A stretch of 64,000 nt of DNA from Paracoccus saliphilus (lineage in GTDB: Bacteria; Pseudomonadota; Alphaproteobacteria; Rhodobacterales; Rhodobacteraceae). Within the stretch, counting starts at the first letter, position 1. Every line of letters starts with the position of its first letter. The stretch lies in NCBI RefSeq assembly GCF_028553805.1, contig NZ_CP067140.1:2666001-2730000 (forward strand), read 5' to 3'. Shown here piece after piece: positions 50,437 through 59,447 of the stretch. The position numbers and the translations under genes are program-made. Below the pieces are notes generated by a model. That model saw nothing but the letters and a program-made list of their open reading frames with translations, ran no database searches and had not been told where the DNA came from.

Positions 50437-51135
50437 ATGCCGGATCATGACTTCACACCGCTGCAACTGCCGCCTCGCAAGCCGGGGCTACTGGCGATGC
50501 TGCGCTCGAATTTTCTTGCGGGGCTGGTGGTTGTCGCGCCGATAGGCATCACCGTCTGGCTGATCTGGACGCTGACCGGCTGGATGGACAGTTGGGTGCT
50601 GCCGATGATCCCGGCCCGCTGGAGGCCAGAGCATTACGTGGGCATCAACCTGCGCGGCCTCGGCGTGGTCGTCTTCCTGCTGTTCACCGTGCTGATCGGG
50701 TGGATGGCCAAGGGCTGGCTGGGCAGGGCCCTGCTGCGCACCGGCGAACAGATCGTCGCCCGGATGCCCATCATCCGCTCGGTCTATGGCGGACTCAAGC
50801 AGATCGCCGAAACCATCCTGTCGCAGAGCGAGGCACGGTTCGATCGTGCCTGCCTGATCGAATATCCCCGCAAGGGATTATGGGGGGTGGGTTTTGTCGC
50901 GGGTCCCGCGAAGGGAGAAATCCTCGAGCACAGTTCCGAAGACCTGATCGCCGTCTTTGTCCCGACGACGCCCAACCCGACCTCGGGCTTCCTGATCTAC
51001 ACCCCCGCCAAGGATGTAGTGTTCCTGGACATGTCGGTCGAAGACGCTGCCAAGCTGGTGATCTCGGCCGGGCTGGTCTATCCGCCAGCGAAAAAATCCA
51101 AGCCCAAGAACGACAAGCCCCCGAAACCCGCATAA
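50437..51135 (+). CDS. DUF502 family membrane protein
   Basis: A 232-residue inner-membrane protein of the DUF502 family. Two transmembrane helices are visible: FLAGLVVVAPIGITVWLIWT (about residues 26-45) and GLGVVVFLLFTVLIGWMAKG (about 74-93). The family segment follows (RMPIIRSVYGGLKQIAETIL, then YPRKGLWGVGFVAGPAKGEI, VFVPTTPNPTSGFLIYTPAK). A Lys/Pro-rich cytoplasmic tail ends the protein. The function of the family is unknown. The gene is alone, divergent from the Hint-protein gene and convergent with the DsbA-like gene. Confidence 0.92.
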   Translation: MPDHDFTPLQLPPRKPGLLAMLRSNFLAGLVVVAPIGITVWLIWTLTGWMDSWVLPMIPARWRPEHYVGINLRGLGVVVFLLFTVLIGWMAKGWLGRALLRTGEQIVARMPIIRSVYGGLKQIAETILSQSEARFDRACLIEYPRKGLWGVGFVAGPAKGEILEHSSEDLIAVFVPTTPNPTSGFLIYTPAKDVVFLDMSVEDAAKLVISAGLVYPPAKKSKPKNDKPPKPA

Positions 51136-51141
51136 CTGGAA

Positions 51142-51178
51142 GGCTGCCCGGCTTTCCTGGCCAGCCCCTTCTTTTTCA
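51142..51178 (+). terminator. Terminator after the DUF502 gene
   Basis: GGCTG (51142-51146) pairs with CAGCC (51162-51166). CCGG and CTGG extend the stem beyond one mismatch, with loop CTTTC. A T-rich tract (CTTCTTTTTC) follows. Confidence 0.65.
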
Positions 51179-51194
51179 TAAAAATATCCCCGCC
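51167..51194 (-). repeat. Dispersed 3'-end motif, copy 3
   Basis: On the minus strand it reads GGCGGGGATATTTTT, then ATGAAAAAGAAGG. It lies about 47 bases after the DsbA-like gene stop in that gene's orientation, and overlaps the T-tract of the DUF502 terminator. Confidence 0.6.
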
Positions 51195-51240
51195 GGAGGC
51201 ATCTGTGCTCGCAGACGCGCCGAGGCCGGAAAGATGCGAA

Positions 51241-51990
51241 TCAACCCTCGTCCGGCATTTGCGCGCGCAGGCCCTCGACCGCGGCGGTCAGCCCTTCTGC
51301 TGGCACGCCCCGCAAAAGCTCGTCGCCGATTACGAAGGTCGGCGTGCCCATGATTGCCATCCGCTCGGCGAGCTGGTGGTTCTCGCGCAGCACGTCGCTG
51401 ACCTCGTCGGTATTCATCCGGTTCACGACCTCCTCGGCATCGACCCCGATCTTTTCCGCGACACCCTTGAGCGCTTCGATGGTTGCCGGGCTGCGCAGGG
51501 CGATCAACTCGTCATGGGCCTTCATATAGGCCTCGTCCCCGGCGATCTGCTTGACGGCCACGGCAAAGCGGGACGATGCCTCGCTATCCTGCCCAAGAAT
51601 CGGAAACTCCTTCAGGATCAGCTTGATATTACCATCATCCTCGACGATCTTCTTGACCTCGTCATTGAAGCGGCGGCAGACGCCACAACGATAATCGATG
51701 AATTCGACCATGGTCAGGTCGCCATCCGGGTTGCCGCCCACCCATGAATGCCCATCCTCGAAAATCGCCTCGCGATTCGCATCGACCAGTTGCTGATCGT
51801 TCTCCACCGTCTCGGCGGCGCGGCGCTCCTCCAGCACGTTGATCGATTCGACCAGCACCTCGGGATTGGCCATCAGGTATTCGCGCACCGCTTCGCCAAA
51901 GGCGGTTTTCTCCTCTTCGGACATCGAATTGATATCGAAAGCCATTACCGGGGTCGCGGTCAGCAGCAGCGCGGCGATCAGTCGTTTCAT
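51241..51990 (-). CDS. DsbA-family thiol-disulfide oxidoreductase (periplasmic)
   Basis: A 249-residue exported thioredoxin-fold protein. The signal peptide is MKRLIAALLLTATPVMAFD, with cleavage near VMA-FD. A helical N-terminal region of about 75 residues (AVREYLMANPEVLVESINVL) precedes the thioredoxin domain. The active site is CGVC in EFIDYRCGVCRRFNDEVKKI (about residues 107-110). The cis-proline loop is MGTPTFVIGDELLRGVP near residue 212. It resembles the DsbA/DsbG-like proteins of the ScsC or BdbD type. ATG 51990 was used rather than an upstream extension that lacks a signal peptide. It is divergent from the aminotransferase gene, 152 bases away. Confidence 0.92.
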   Translation of the reverse strand: MKRLIAALLLTATPVMAFDINSMSEEEKTAFGEAVREYLMANPEVLVESINVLEERRAAETVENDQQLVDANREAIFEDGHSWVGGNPDGDLTMVEFIDYRCGVCRRFNDEVKKIVEDDGNIKLILKEFPILGQDSEASSRFAVAVKQIAGDEAYMKAHDELIALRSPATIEALKGVAEKIGVDAEEVVNRMNTDEVSDVLRENHQLAERMAIMGTPTFVIGDELLRGVPAEGLTAAVEGLRAQMPDEG

Positions 51991-52142
51991 CGAAAACCTC
52001 TGGACATAATTCCAACGCAACTTGGCCTCTGGGCGCGGCAATGGCAAGAAATGCCGCAACACGGCTCTGTGAAGCCGCCAAAAGGCTAGAGCCCGCCGCC
52101 GCGCCACGTTAAGAAGGCGCAAAACGAATATCGAGGCCGAGC

Positions 52143-53276
52143 ATGCGACAATCCGCCCGCGGACAGGTTGATCCGTTCATCGTCATGGATGTGATGGCGG
52201 CTGCGGCAAGGGCAGAAGCCGCGGGCCGCGACATCATCCATATGGAGGTCGGTCAGCCTGGCACCCCCGCCCCTGCAGGCGCGCGCAAGGCGCTGGCCTC
52301 GGCGCTGGAACAACCGCTTGGCTATACCGTCGCCCTTGGATTGCCGGAATTGCGTCAGGGCATCGCGGATTTGTACCGGCGCTGGTACGGGGTCGATCTC
52401 GATCCGGCCCGCGTGGTGGTGACATCGGGCAGCAGCGGGGCATTCATCCTCGCCTTCTCGGCCCTGTTCGATTCCGGCGACCGGGTGGCGATGGGCTACC
52501 CCGGCTATCCCAGCTATCGCCAGATCCTGCGGGCCATGTCGCTGGAGCCTGTCGGGATCGAGACCCGGCCCGAAGACCGCTATCAACCCCGCCCCGAGGC
52601 GCTACCCGATGCGGAAGGGTTGATCCTTGCCTCGCCCGGCAATCCCTCGGGGACCGTGTTGCGGCCGGACGAGATGCGGGCGCTGACGCAAGCTGCGACA
52701 GCCAAGGGCATGGCGGTGATCTCGGACGAGATTTACCACGGTCTCAGCTATGGTGACCGATGCCATTCGGCACTTGAGATTACGGATGAGGTTTTCGTCG
52801 TAAACTCTTTCAGTAAATACTTTTCCATGACCGGATGGCGGGTTGGCTGGATGATCGTTCCGGAAACGCATCTACGCACGGTCGAGCGTCTGGCCCAGAA
52901 CCTGTTCATCTGCCCGCCTCATGCCAGCCAGGTCGCGGCATTGGCGGCGCTCGACTGCGAAGAAGAGGCGCAGGCCAATCTCGCCGTTTATCGCGAGAAC
53001 CGCCGCCTGATGCTGGAGGGGTTGCCAAAAGCCGGCTTCACCCGGATCGCCCCGCCCGAAGGGGCGTTCTACATCTATGCCGATGTTTCGGAATTTACGG
53101 ATAACGCGCTGGAATTTGCGACGGAAATTCTCGATCATGCCGGGGTGGCGGTGACTCCGGGGCTGGATTTCGATCCGGACCGGGGCGCACGAACCCTGCG
53201 TTTCTCCTATGCACGCGCCACGGCCGATATTGCCGAAGGGTTGCGGCGACTGACGGAGTTTATGGCGTCAAGATGA
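52143..53276 (+). CDS. PLP-dependent aminotransferase, class I/II
   Basis: A 377-residue fold-type I aminotransferase. Key segments are HMEVGQPGTPAPAGARKALA near residues 32-51, TSGSSGAFILAFSALFDSGD near 97-116, and LASPGNPSGTVLRPDE with the Asn. SDEIYHGLSYGD carries the Asp that pairs with the pyridine nitrogen, and the Schiff-base lysine is in VNSFSKYFSMTGWRVGWM. The C-terminus has the substrate-binding arginine in RTLRFSYARA. The amino donor and acceptor cannot be told from sequence. The amidase gene downstream overlaps it by 4 bases, although no functional link is evident. Confidence 0.93.
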   Translation: MRQSARGQVDPFIVMDVMAAAARAEAAGRDIIHMEVGQPGTPAPAGARKALASALEQPLGYTVALGLPELRQGIADLYRRWYGVDLDPARVVVTSGSSGAFILAFSALFDSGDRVAMGYPGYPSYRQILRAMSLEPVGIETRPEDRYQPRPEALPDAEGLILASPGNPSGTVLRPDEMRALTQAATAKGMAVISDEIYHGLSYGDRCHSALEITDEVFVVNSFSKYFSMTGWRVGWMIVPETHLRTVERLAQNLFICPPHASQVAALAALDCEEEAQANLAVYRENRRLMLEGLPKAGFTRIAPPEGAFYIYADVSEFTDNALEFATEILDHAGVAVTPGLDFDPDRGARTLRFSYARATADIAEGLRRLTEFMASR

Positions 53277-54496
53277 ATTATGCCTTGCCCAGATGGCTCT
53301 TGATTTGCCTGCTATTGCTGATCTCTTCCGTCGCATCGGCGCAAGAGGCCGCGCGGCTGAATGTCGGCGCCTCGTCCCTGACCGCCGATGAAAAGGGATG
53401 GGGATGGGGCCGCGAGCCGGTGCTGGAACTGAAACTGGTGCTGAGCAAGGCAGTGCCCTATCGCGCCGTCGTTGTGGGCGATCCGGTGCGGTTGATCGTC
53501 GATTTGAAAAGCGCCGATTTCACCGGATTGCGGACCGAGGACCTGTTTGGTCACGACGCCGTCCCGGCGATCCGTTGGGGAGGACTTCGGCGGGGCTGGT
53601 CCCGCATCGTATTGGAACTCCCCGGACCCTACAGAATTACCAGCGCAGGACAGCGGACCAAGGCTCCGCAGCCGGTCATCCGGATCGCGCTCGAACCCGT
53701 TTCCGATGATGAATTCGCTCCGCTGCCCAGTGCCACCGCGGCGCTAAGGAATTTGCCTGCCCCTGCGGAACTGCCCGAACCCGCAGCCCAGCCCGAAGGT
53801 CTGACGGTGGTGCTTGACCCCGGGCATGGCGGGTTCGATCCCGGCGCGCAGGCAGGCGGAGAGACCGAGGCCGATGTGGTCCTGGGCTTTGCGAAAGAGC
53901 TGCGAACCGCGTTGGAGGCGCAGGGTATCACGGTCAGGATGACGCGGGAAAATGACAGCTTTGTCAGGCTGGAAAAACGAATGACACTGGCGCGGGACGC
54001 AGGGGCCGACTTGTTCCTGTCACTCCATGCCGATGCCTTGCCGAGCGGTCAGGCGGCGGGGGCGACCATATTTGTCTGGAACCCCAAGTCCAATGGACGC
54101 GCGGCCGAGCAACTGGCGACGCGCCACGATCGCAAAGACCTGCTATCCGGAATCGACCTGACGGGCAAGGATGACAGGCTGGCCTCGGTGATGATGGATT
54201 TCGCCCGCACCGATACCCAACCGAGATCCGAGAATTTCGCCAGATTCCTGACCTCGCGCATGGCCTTGCAAGGGATCGGATTGCACAACCGGCCAGTGCA
54301 GGGTGCCGCGTTCTCGGTGCTGAAATCGCCCGACATCCCCTCGGCCCTGCTTGAACTGGGCTTCATCACCGATGAACGCGACCGCGCCAATCTTACCGAT
54401 CCGCAATGGCGGGCCCGCATGGTGCGCGTGCTTGTCGAGGCGATCACCGGTTGGGCTCGGGACGAGCAGTTCCGCGAGACGAATTTGCGTCACTGA
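53273..54496 (+). CDS. N-acetylmuramoyl-L-alanine amidase (AmiC type)
   Basis: A 407-residue periplasmic cell-wall hydrolase that cuts the amide bond between MurNAc and the stem peptide during septum splitting. The signal peptide is within residues 1-23 (WLLICLLLLISSVASA). An AMIN domain follows (about 60-145; VGDPVRLIVDLKSADFTG). The Amidase_3 domain begins with VVLDPGHGGFDPGAQ near residue 180, where His binds zinc. It continues with the Glu of ETEADVVLGFAKEL, LFLSLHADALPSGQA with the second zinc His, and LLELGFITDERDRANL with the catalytic Glu. It is followed by mrcA, which has its own promoter. Confidence 0.95.
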   Translation: MNYALPRWLLICLLLLISSVASAQEAARLNVGASSLTADEKGWGWGREPVLELKLVLSKAVPYRAVVVGDPVRLIVDLKSADFTGLRTEDLFGHDAVPAIRWGGLRRGWSRIVLELPGPYRITSAGQRTKAPQPVIRIALEPVSDDEFAPLPSATAALRNLPAPAELPEPAAQPEGLTVVLDPGHGGFDPGAQAGGETEADVVLGFAKELRTALEAQGITVRMTRENDSFVRLEKRMTLARDAGADLFLSLHADALPSGQAAGATIFVWNPKSNGRAAEQLATRHDRKDLLSGIDLTGKDDRLASVMMDFARTDTQPRSENFARFLTSRMALQGIGLHNRPVQGAAFSVLKSPDIPSALLELGFITDERDRANLTDPQWRARMVRVLVEAITGWARDEQFRETNLRH

Positions 54497-54588
54497 ATGA
54501 CCCGATCCACCCGTTTCCAGCCGATCGCCGCGGCAATCGCTCGTCCGACGACTAGGTATTTACCGCAATCAAATGACCCAGTGTTGTT

Positions 54589-54617
54589 TTGACGCTTGTT
54601 GACGCTCCCGTTATAGA
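54589..54617 (+). promoter_or_regulatory. Sigma-70 promoter of mrcA
   Basis: TTGACG (54589-54594), 17 bases, TATAGA (54612-54617): a near-consensus promoter whose start site would lie about 24 bases before the GTG start codon. Confidence 0.75.
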
Positions 54618-54647
54618 CTGGGGCAAATAGCGAAAGGCCTTTCCTCC

Positions 54648-57191
54648 GTGCTGCGCAGCATTCTTTCATTTTTCGGCGCGATCTTCTCGTGGTTCGTGAC
54701 CGCCTGTTTCTTCATCGCGCTGACGCTTGGCGGGATTTTCTGGATGTATTCCCGTGACCTGCCAAGCCACGAGCAATTGGCGCGCTACACGCCCAAGACC
54801 ATCAGCCGCGTCTATTCGAGCGAAGGCCGCCTGATCGACGAATTCGCCGAGGAGCGGCGGATTTTCGTTCCCGTGGAAGAGATCCCCGATCTGGTGAAGC
54901 AGGCCTTCATCAGCGCCGAGGACAAGAATTTCTACAACCATCCCGGCTATGACATTCACGGGATCGCCGGAGCCGCATGGCAAGCGGTCCGCAGCGGCGG
55001 AGAAAGTGTGCGGGGCGCCTCGACCATCACCCAACAGGTGATGAAGAACTTCCTGCTCTCCAGCGATCGCAGCGTCGAACGCAAGGTCAAGGAACTGATC
55101 CTGGCTTCGCGTCTGGAGCATTCGCTGACCAAGGACCAGATCCTCGAATTGTATCTAAACGAGATCTACCTGGGTCAGAACAGCTACGGTGTGGCCGCCG
55201 CCGCGCAGACATTCTTCAACAAGTCGCTGTCCGAACTGGCCCCGCACGAAGCAGCGATGCTGGCGGCCATGCCGCAGGCACCGGGCCGCTATCATCCCGT
55301 CCGCGCCAAGGAGCGGGTGACGGAGCGGCGCAACTACGTGCTGCGCGAAATGTGGCAGAACGGTTATATCGACGAGGCGACCTATGAGGCCGAGGCGAAG
55401 CTGCCGCTCAAATCCGTGCAGAACGGAGATTATCCGTCCTTCCGCGAACAGATGCCCACGCGCGATTATTTCACCGACGAAATCCGGCGACAGCTCAGCC
55501 GTGAATTCGGACAAGAGGAATTCTTCGGAGGTGGCTTGACGGTCCGTGCGACGGTCGATCCGAAAATGCAGGATCAGGCCGCCGGTGCATTGCGCGAAGC
55601 ACTTGAGAAATATGACCGCGGTCTTGGCATCTGGAACGGCACGGGCGAGACGATCCCGCCCGAGAAGCTGACCGACGAGGCATCCTGGCGCGGTGCGCTA
55701 TGGGATTTGCGGGTGCCGCGCGACATTCCCGGCTGGTATCCTGCCGTGGTGCTGGAACTGGGCGAGCAGGATGCGCGCATCGGCATCGAGGGCATCGAAG
55801 AGGATTCCGACGGCCACTGGATCCCGGCCAAGGACGTGCAATGGGCGCGCAAGCGTTTGGAAGATGGCAGCCTGGCAGCCCGCGCAAATGTCGCGAGCGA
55901 TCTGCTCGAGATCGGCGATGTCGTCTTGGTGCGCGCCATGACCAGCGACAGCGATGGCAGCTTCATCCGCTGGACCTTGCGGCAAGTGCCCCGCATCCAG
56001 GGCGGTTTCATGGCCATGGACGTCAATACCGGTCGCGTCATCGCCATGCAGGGCGGCTTTTCCTACCAGTCCTCGGTCTTCAACCGTGCCACGCAGGCGC
56101 AGCGGCAGCCGGGTTCCAGCTTCAAACCCTTCGTCTATGCCGCCGCACTGGACAATAACTATACCCCCGCGACGATCGTCGTGGACGAACCGATCCGCGT
56201 GAATACTCCCGACGGATTGTGGGAACCCAAGAACTCCAGCGGTCGCCATTACGGCCCGACCCCGCTGCGGACGGGCATCGAGCAGTCGCGCAACCTGATG
56301 ACGATCCGCATCGCGCGGGATATCGGCATGGAGATAGTCGCGAAATATGCCGAGAAATTCGGTGTCTACGACCATCTCAAGCCATTCCTCGCCAACTCGC
56401 TCGGCGCGCAGGAGACGACGCTGTTCAAGATGGTTGCCGCCTATGCGATGTTTGCCAATGGCGGCGAGCGGGTGGAACCCACGCTGGTCGACCGGGTGCA
56501 GGACCGCCGCGGCCGGACGATCTATCGCCATGATCGCCGGGTCTGCGAGACCTGCGGCATGCAGGCGCTGCCCGCAGGCCGTGCCCCGGTGATCGAAAGC
56601 AATCGAGAACGGGTCATGGATGCCGTCACCGCCTATCAGCTGACCTCTATGCTGGAAGGGGTCGTCCAGCGCGGATCGGGAAGCGGTGTGAACCTGCCCG
56701 TGCCGATCGCCGGCAAGACAGGCACCACGAATGACGCCAAGGATGTCTGGTTCATCGGGTTCTCCAGCAATATCGTGGCCGGCTGCTATCTTGGCTACGA
56801 CCAGCCGCGCGGCCTCGGCTCGCATGCCTATGGCGGGACATTATGCGTACCGGTCTTCAATGCCTTCATGCGCGAGGCAGTGAAGGAATTCGGCGGCACC
56901 GAGTTCAAGGTTCCGCCGGGCGGTTACTGGGTCAAGATCGACCGCGTCACCGGTCAACGCCTGCCCGACGATGCGCGCGGTCCCAATGTCATCGCCGAGT
57001 ATTTCCGCGACGGCACCGATCCCGACTGGCTTTCGCCCTATGTCGTCGCCGGTTTCGGCGAAGAAAATGTCGTCCTGCCCTGGGAAGCCGGTTCCGACAG
57101 CGGAACCTCGGTCACCACCTCGACCGGAGAGCGCAAGGTCATCCCGAAGAAAGCGGATTTTGGGACGATGTCCTCGGGCGGGCTGTATTGA
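54648..57191 (+). CDS. mrcA: Penicillin-binding protein 1A (bifunctional)
   Basis: An 847-residue class A PBP that polymerises and cross-links peptidoglycan. One N-terminal membrane helix (about residues 12-34) is followed by the GT51 glycosyltransferase domain with SAEDKNFYNHPGYDIHG (catalytic Glu), GASTITQQVMKNFLLS, KVKELILASRLE and LYLNEIYLGQNSYG. An OB-like insert then precedes the transpeptidase domain, with the SxxK serine in QPGSSFKPFVYA, the SxN motif in EQSRNLMT and KTGTTNDAKDVW. The insert of about 150 residues before the transpeptidase is typical of PBP1A. The start is GTG at 54648. Confidence 0.96.
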   Translation: MLRSILSFFGAIFSWFVTACFFIALTLGGIFWMYSRDLPSHEQLARYTPKTISRVYSSEGRLIDEFAEERRIFVPVEEIPDLVKQAFISAEDKNFYNHPGYDIHGIAGAAWQAVRSGGESVRGASTITQQVMKNFLLSSDRSVERKVKELILASRLEHSLTKDQILELYLNEIYLGQNSYGVAAAAQTFFNKSLSELAPHEAAMLAAMPQAPGRYHPVRAKERVTERRNYVLREMWQNGYIDEATYEAEAKLPLKSVQNGDYPSFREQMPTRDYFTDEIRRQLSREFGQEEFFGGGLTVRATVDPKMQDQAAGALREALEKYDRGLGIWNGTGETIPPEKLTDEASWRGALWDLRVPRDIPGWYPAVVLELGEQDARIGIEGIEEDSDGHWIPAKDVQWARKRLEDGSLAARANVASDLLEIGDVVLVRAMTSDSDGSFIRWTLRQVPRIQGGFMAMDVNTGRVIAMQGGFSYQSSVFNRATQAQRQPGSSFKPFVYAAALDNNYTPATIVVDEPIRVNTPDGLWEPKNSSGRHYGPTPLRTGIEQSRNLMTIRIARDIGMEIVAKYAEKFGVYDHLKPFLANSLGAQETTLFKMVAAYAMFANGGERVEPTLVDRVQDRRGRTIYRHDRRVCETCGMQALPAGRAPVIESNRERVMDAVTAYQLTSMLEGVVQRGSGSGVNLPVPIAGKTGTTNDAKDVWFIGFSSNIVAGCYLGYDQPRGLGSHAYGGTLCVPVFNAFMREAVKEFGGTEFKVPPGGYWVKIDRVTGQRLPDDARGPNVIAEYFRDGTDPDWLSPYVVAGFGEENVVLPWEAGSDSGTSVTTSTGERKVIPKKADFGTMSSGGLY

Positions 57192-57200
57192 TTGCGTCCC

Positions 57201-57234
57201 GCGCCGGCCGGGGGGGTTCACCCCCCCCCGGCGC
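57201..57234 (+). terminator. Strong hairpin downstream of mrcA
   Basis: GCGCCGG (57201-57207) pairs with CCGGCGC (57228-57234) and seven Gs (57210-57216) with seven Cs (57221-57227) around loop TTCA, with two bulged Cs. The dispersed 3'-end motif follows at once. Confidence 0.65.
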
Positions 57235-57263
57235 CCCCCGTGGGATATTTGCATGAAGAAGAA
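57230..57263 (+). repeat. Dispersed 3'-end motif, copy 4
   Basis: It reads GGCGCCCCCC, then GTGGGATATTTGC, then ATGAAGAAGAA. It lies about 40 bases after the mrcA stop, in the gene's orientation and right after the hairpin. Confidence 0.6.
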
Positions 57264-57375
57264 TCTGCGGGATCGGGGCTCGTTTCGGACAGCCGGTTTG
57301 TCGCGCAGGCTCTTGCTGTATGTGCTGCCACGGGTTAACACCCCTGACCTGACGCAAGAGCCCTAGGAGCCGATC

Positions 57376-58503
57376 ATGCGCGCCGAGACGCAGTCCACAA
57401 TCGAGGCCATCCAACGCTCGCTGAGCCTGCTGGGGCAGCGAATGGACAAGCAAACAGCGCCGCATCGGCTCGAAGAAATGAACGCGATCATCGAGGCCGG
57501 GGATCTGTGGTCAGATCCGGCCCGCGCCCAGAAACTCATGCGGGAACGCCAGGCTCTTGTCGAGGCGATCGATACCTACGAGCGGATCGAAGGCGATCTG
57601 GCGGCCAATGCCGAAATGGTCGAACTGGCCGAGGCGGAAGGTGACGAGGAACTGGTAGCCGAGGCCGAAAACAACCTGAAGACCTTGGCGGATCTGGCGG
57701 CGCAGAAGGAACTCGAGGCGTTGCTGAACGGCGAAGCGGATGCGAATGACACCTTCCTCGAGATCAATGCAGGTGCGGGCGGCACGGAAAGCTGCGATTG
57801 GGCCGCAATGCTGGCGCGGATGTATGTGCGCTGGGCCGAGAAGAAGGGCTACGAGGTCGAGCTGATGAGCGAAAGCACCGGGGAAGAGGCCGGGATTCGC
57901 AGTGCCGCCTACAAGATCAGCGGGCATAACGCCTATGGCTGGCTGAAATCGGAAAGCGGCGTGCATCGGCTGGTTCGGATCAGCCCCTTCGACAGCTCGG
58001 CGCGCCGGCATACCTCTTTCAGTTCTGTCTGGGTCTATCCGGTGGTCGATGAGAATATCGAGATCACCGTGCCCGACAATGAAATCCGCATCGACACCTA
58101 CCGCTCCTCGGGCGCGGGCGGACAGCATGTGAACACCACCGATTCGGCGGTGCGGATCACCCATATTCCCACCGGAATCGTGGTGACGAGTTCCGAGAAG
58201 TCGCAACACCAGAACCGCGCCAACGCCATGGCAGCGCTGAAATCACGGCTTTACGAGATCGAGCTGCGAAAGCGCACCGAAAGCATCCAGGCCCAGCATG
58301 ACGCCAAGGGCGATGCGGGCTGGGGCAACCAGATCCGGTCCTATGTGCTGCATCCCTACCAGATGGTGAAGGACCTGCGCACATCCGAGGAAACCAGCGA
58401 TACGCAAGGCGTGCTGGATGGCGATCTGGACGCCTTCATGGCGGCCACCCTGGCGATGGATGTCGCGGGCAAGAGCCGGGCCGAAGCGCAGTCCGAAGAC
58501 TGA
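57376..58503 (+). CDS. prfB: Peptide chain release factor 2
   Basis: RF2, 375 residues, terminates translation at UGA and UAA. The stop-codon-reading SPF tripeptide is in [17 protein letters not shown] (about residues 205-207). The GGQ motif is in [20 protein letters not shown] (about residue 246). The C-terminal segment [20 protein letters not shown] is characteristic. The frame is continuous from ATG 57376, without the programmed +1 frameshift and internal UGA of the E. coli gene. TAGGAG precedes the start. Confidence 0.97.
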   Translation: MRAETQSTIEAIQRSLSLLGQRMDKQTAPHRLEEMNAIIEAGDLWSDPARAQKLMRERQALVEAIDTYERIEGDLAANAEMVELAEAEGDEELVAEAENNLKTLADLAAQKELEALLNGEADANDTFLEINAGAGGTESCDWAAMLARMYVRWAEKKGYEVELMSESTGEEAGIRSAAYKISGHNAYGWLKSESGVHRLVRISPFDSSARRHTSFSSVWVYPVVDENIEITVPDNEIRIDTYRSSGAGGQHVNTTDSAVRITHIPTGIVVTSSEKSQHQNRANAMAALKSRLYEIELRKRTESIQAQHDAKGDAGWGNQIRSYVLHPYQMVKDLRTSEETSDTQGVLDGDLDAFMAATLAMDVAGKSRAEAQSED

Positions 58504-58504
58504 C

Positions 58505-59107
58505 CTATTCCGGCAGGCAGGGAATGTGAGGGGCGGCGCTTTCGGGCAGCAAGCCGCTCAGGCGCGGATCGGGGATGATCTCGACCTGACGCCGGATCGG
58601 AGTAAAGCCCGAGCGGCGATAGAAATCCACCGCTCCGGGATGATCCATTGTGCAGGTATGAACCCATAGACGCGCCAAGGGCTGTGCCCAGGCAATTTCC
58701 AATGCACGATTCATCAACCAACGCCCCGCTCCGCTGCCGATGAGTTCCGGGGAAAGTCCGAAAAACGCCAATTCGCATTGATCTTCCGCCCGGAAATCCA
58801 GTTCCAGCAGGCCAACCCCCTCGGGCGTGACAAGCCTGCGGATCTCGACCTGCGGATCGTGGATGATCGCGGTCAGTTCGTCATCCGTCATCATCAACCG
58901 CGAACACCAGAGCCAATCCTCGCCCACGCGGCGGAACAGCTCGCGATATTCCGCAGGCGGCGGCCGATGCCAGAGTTCGAGCCGCCAGTCGCTCGCCTCG
59001 CGTTCCGGCCGCCGGGCCGGGGGGCTGCGCATTTCCAGCGAGGTCACCACGGTCGCGACCGTTCCGGGCACCGTGTCGTGATAACCCGAAGCCAAGGCAG
59101 ATTGCAT
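58505..59107 (-). CDS. GNAT-family N-acetyltransferase
   Basis: A 200-residue protein with a GNAT acetyltransferase domain in its second half. The acetyl-CoA pyrophosphate loop appears as FGLSPELIGSGAGRWLMNRA near residues 128-147. It is followed by LARLWVHTCTMDHPGAVDFY with the conserved HP-x-A and the C-terminal RRSGFTPIRRQ. The N-terminal half (LELWHRPPPAEYRELFRRV) matches small GNAT proteins of unknown acceptor. ATG 59107 was chosen because AGAGGGA lies 8 bases before it; another in-frame ATG at 59146 has a weaker site. The gene ends 1 base from the convergent prfB stop. Confidence 0.87.
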   Translation of the reverse strand: MQSALASGYHDTVPGTVATVVTSLEMRSPPARRPEREASDWRLELWHRPPPAEYRELFRRVGEDWLWCSRLMMTDDELTAIIHDPQVEIRRLVTPEGVGLLELDFRAEDQCELAFFGLSPELIGSGAGRWLMNRALEIAWAQPLARLWVHTCTMDHPGAVDFYRRSGFTPIRRQVEIIPDPRLSGLLPESAAPHIPCLPE

Positions 59108-59447
59108 TGCCGATTTCCCTCTATGGCGCCCGGTAAGCATTTCCACGGCAACCTAGCCGCCTTGCGTTGCCCCGGCAATATTGCCGCATGGATGAAAACT
59201 CGCGGATCAAACGCAGAGAACCCTCAACCCGGAAGGAGACCATATCCACGATATTCGATCCTATCGCCGACTTTCTCTCGATATCGTCAGCGTTTTTAGC
59301 TGAAAACGGCCAGCCCAACCCCACACCCCCGGCAAGATAACGCTCAAAACAGGAAAACCACTGATGCACGGGAACGTGCGGTTGCCGTATCCCGTTAAAG
59401 TCGTGGACAAAAAGCCAGTCGAGATAATTAACCTCAAGGAGTCTCAC
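59108..59447. other. Intergenic region between GNAT and EF-hand genes
   Basis: The 340-base divergent gap contains a perfect palindrome CGGCAATATTGCCG (59173-59186), a stretch of ordinary composition, and the leader of the EF-hand gene with AT-rich GAGATAATTAACC shortly before its ribosome-binding site. No gene is supported. Confidence 0.5.
59173..59186. promoter_or_regulatory. Perfect 14-bp palindrome CGGCAATATTGCCG
   Basis: It lies about 65 bases upstream of the GNAT start, where an operator for that gene could sit. Confidence 0.35.

Noticed and set aside
57376..57460. Programmed frameshift in prfB
   Set aside because: The frame is continuous from the start codon with no internal UGA or slippery site.
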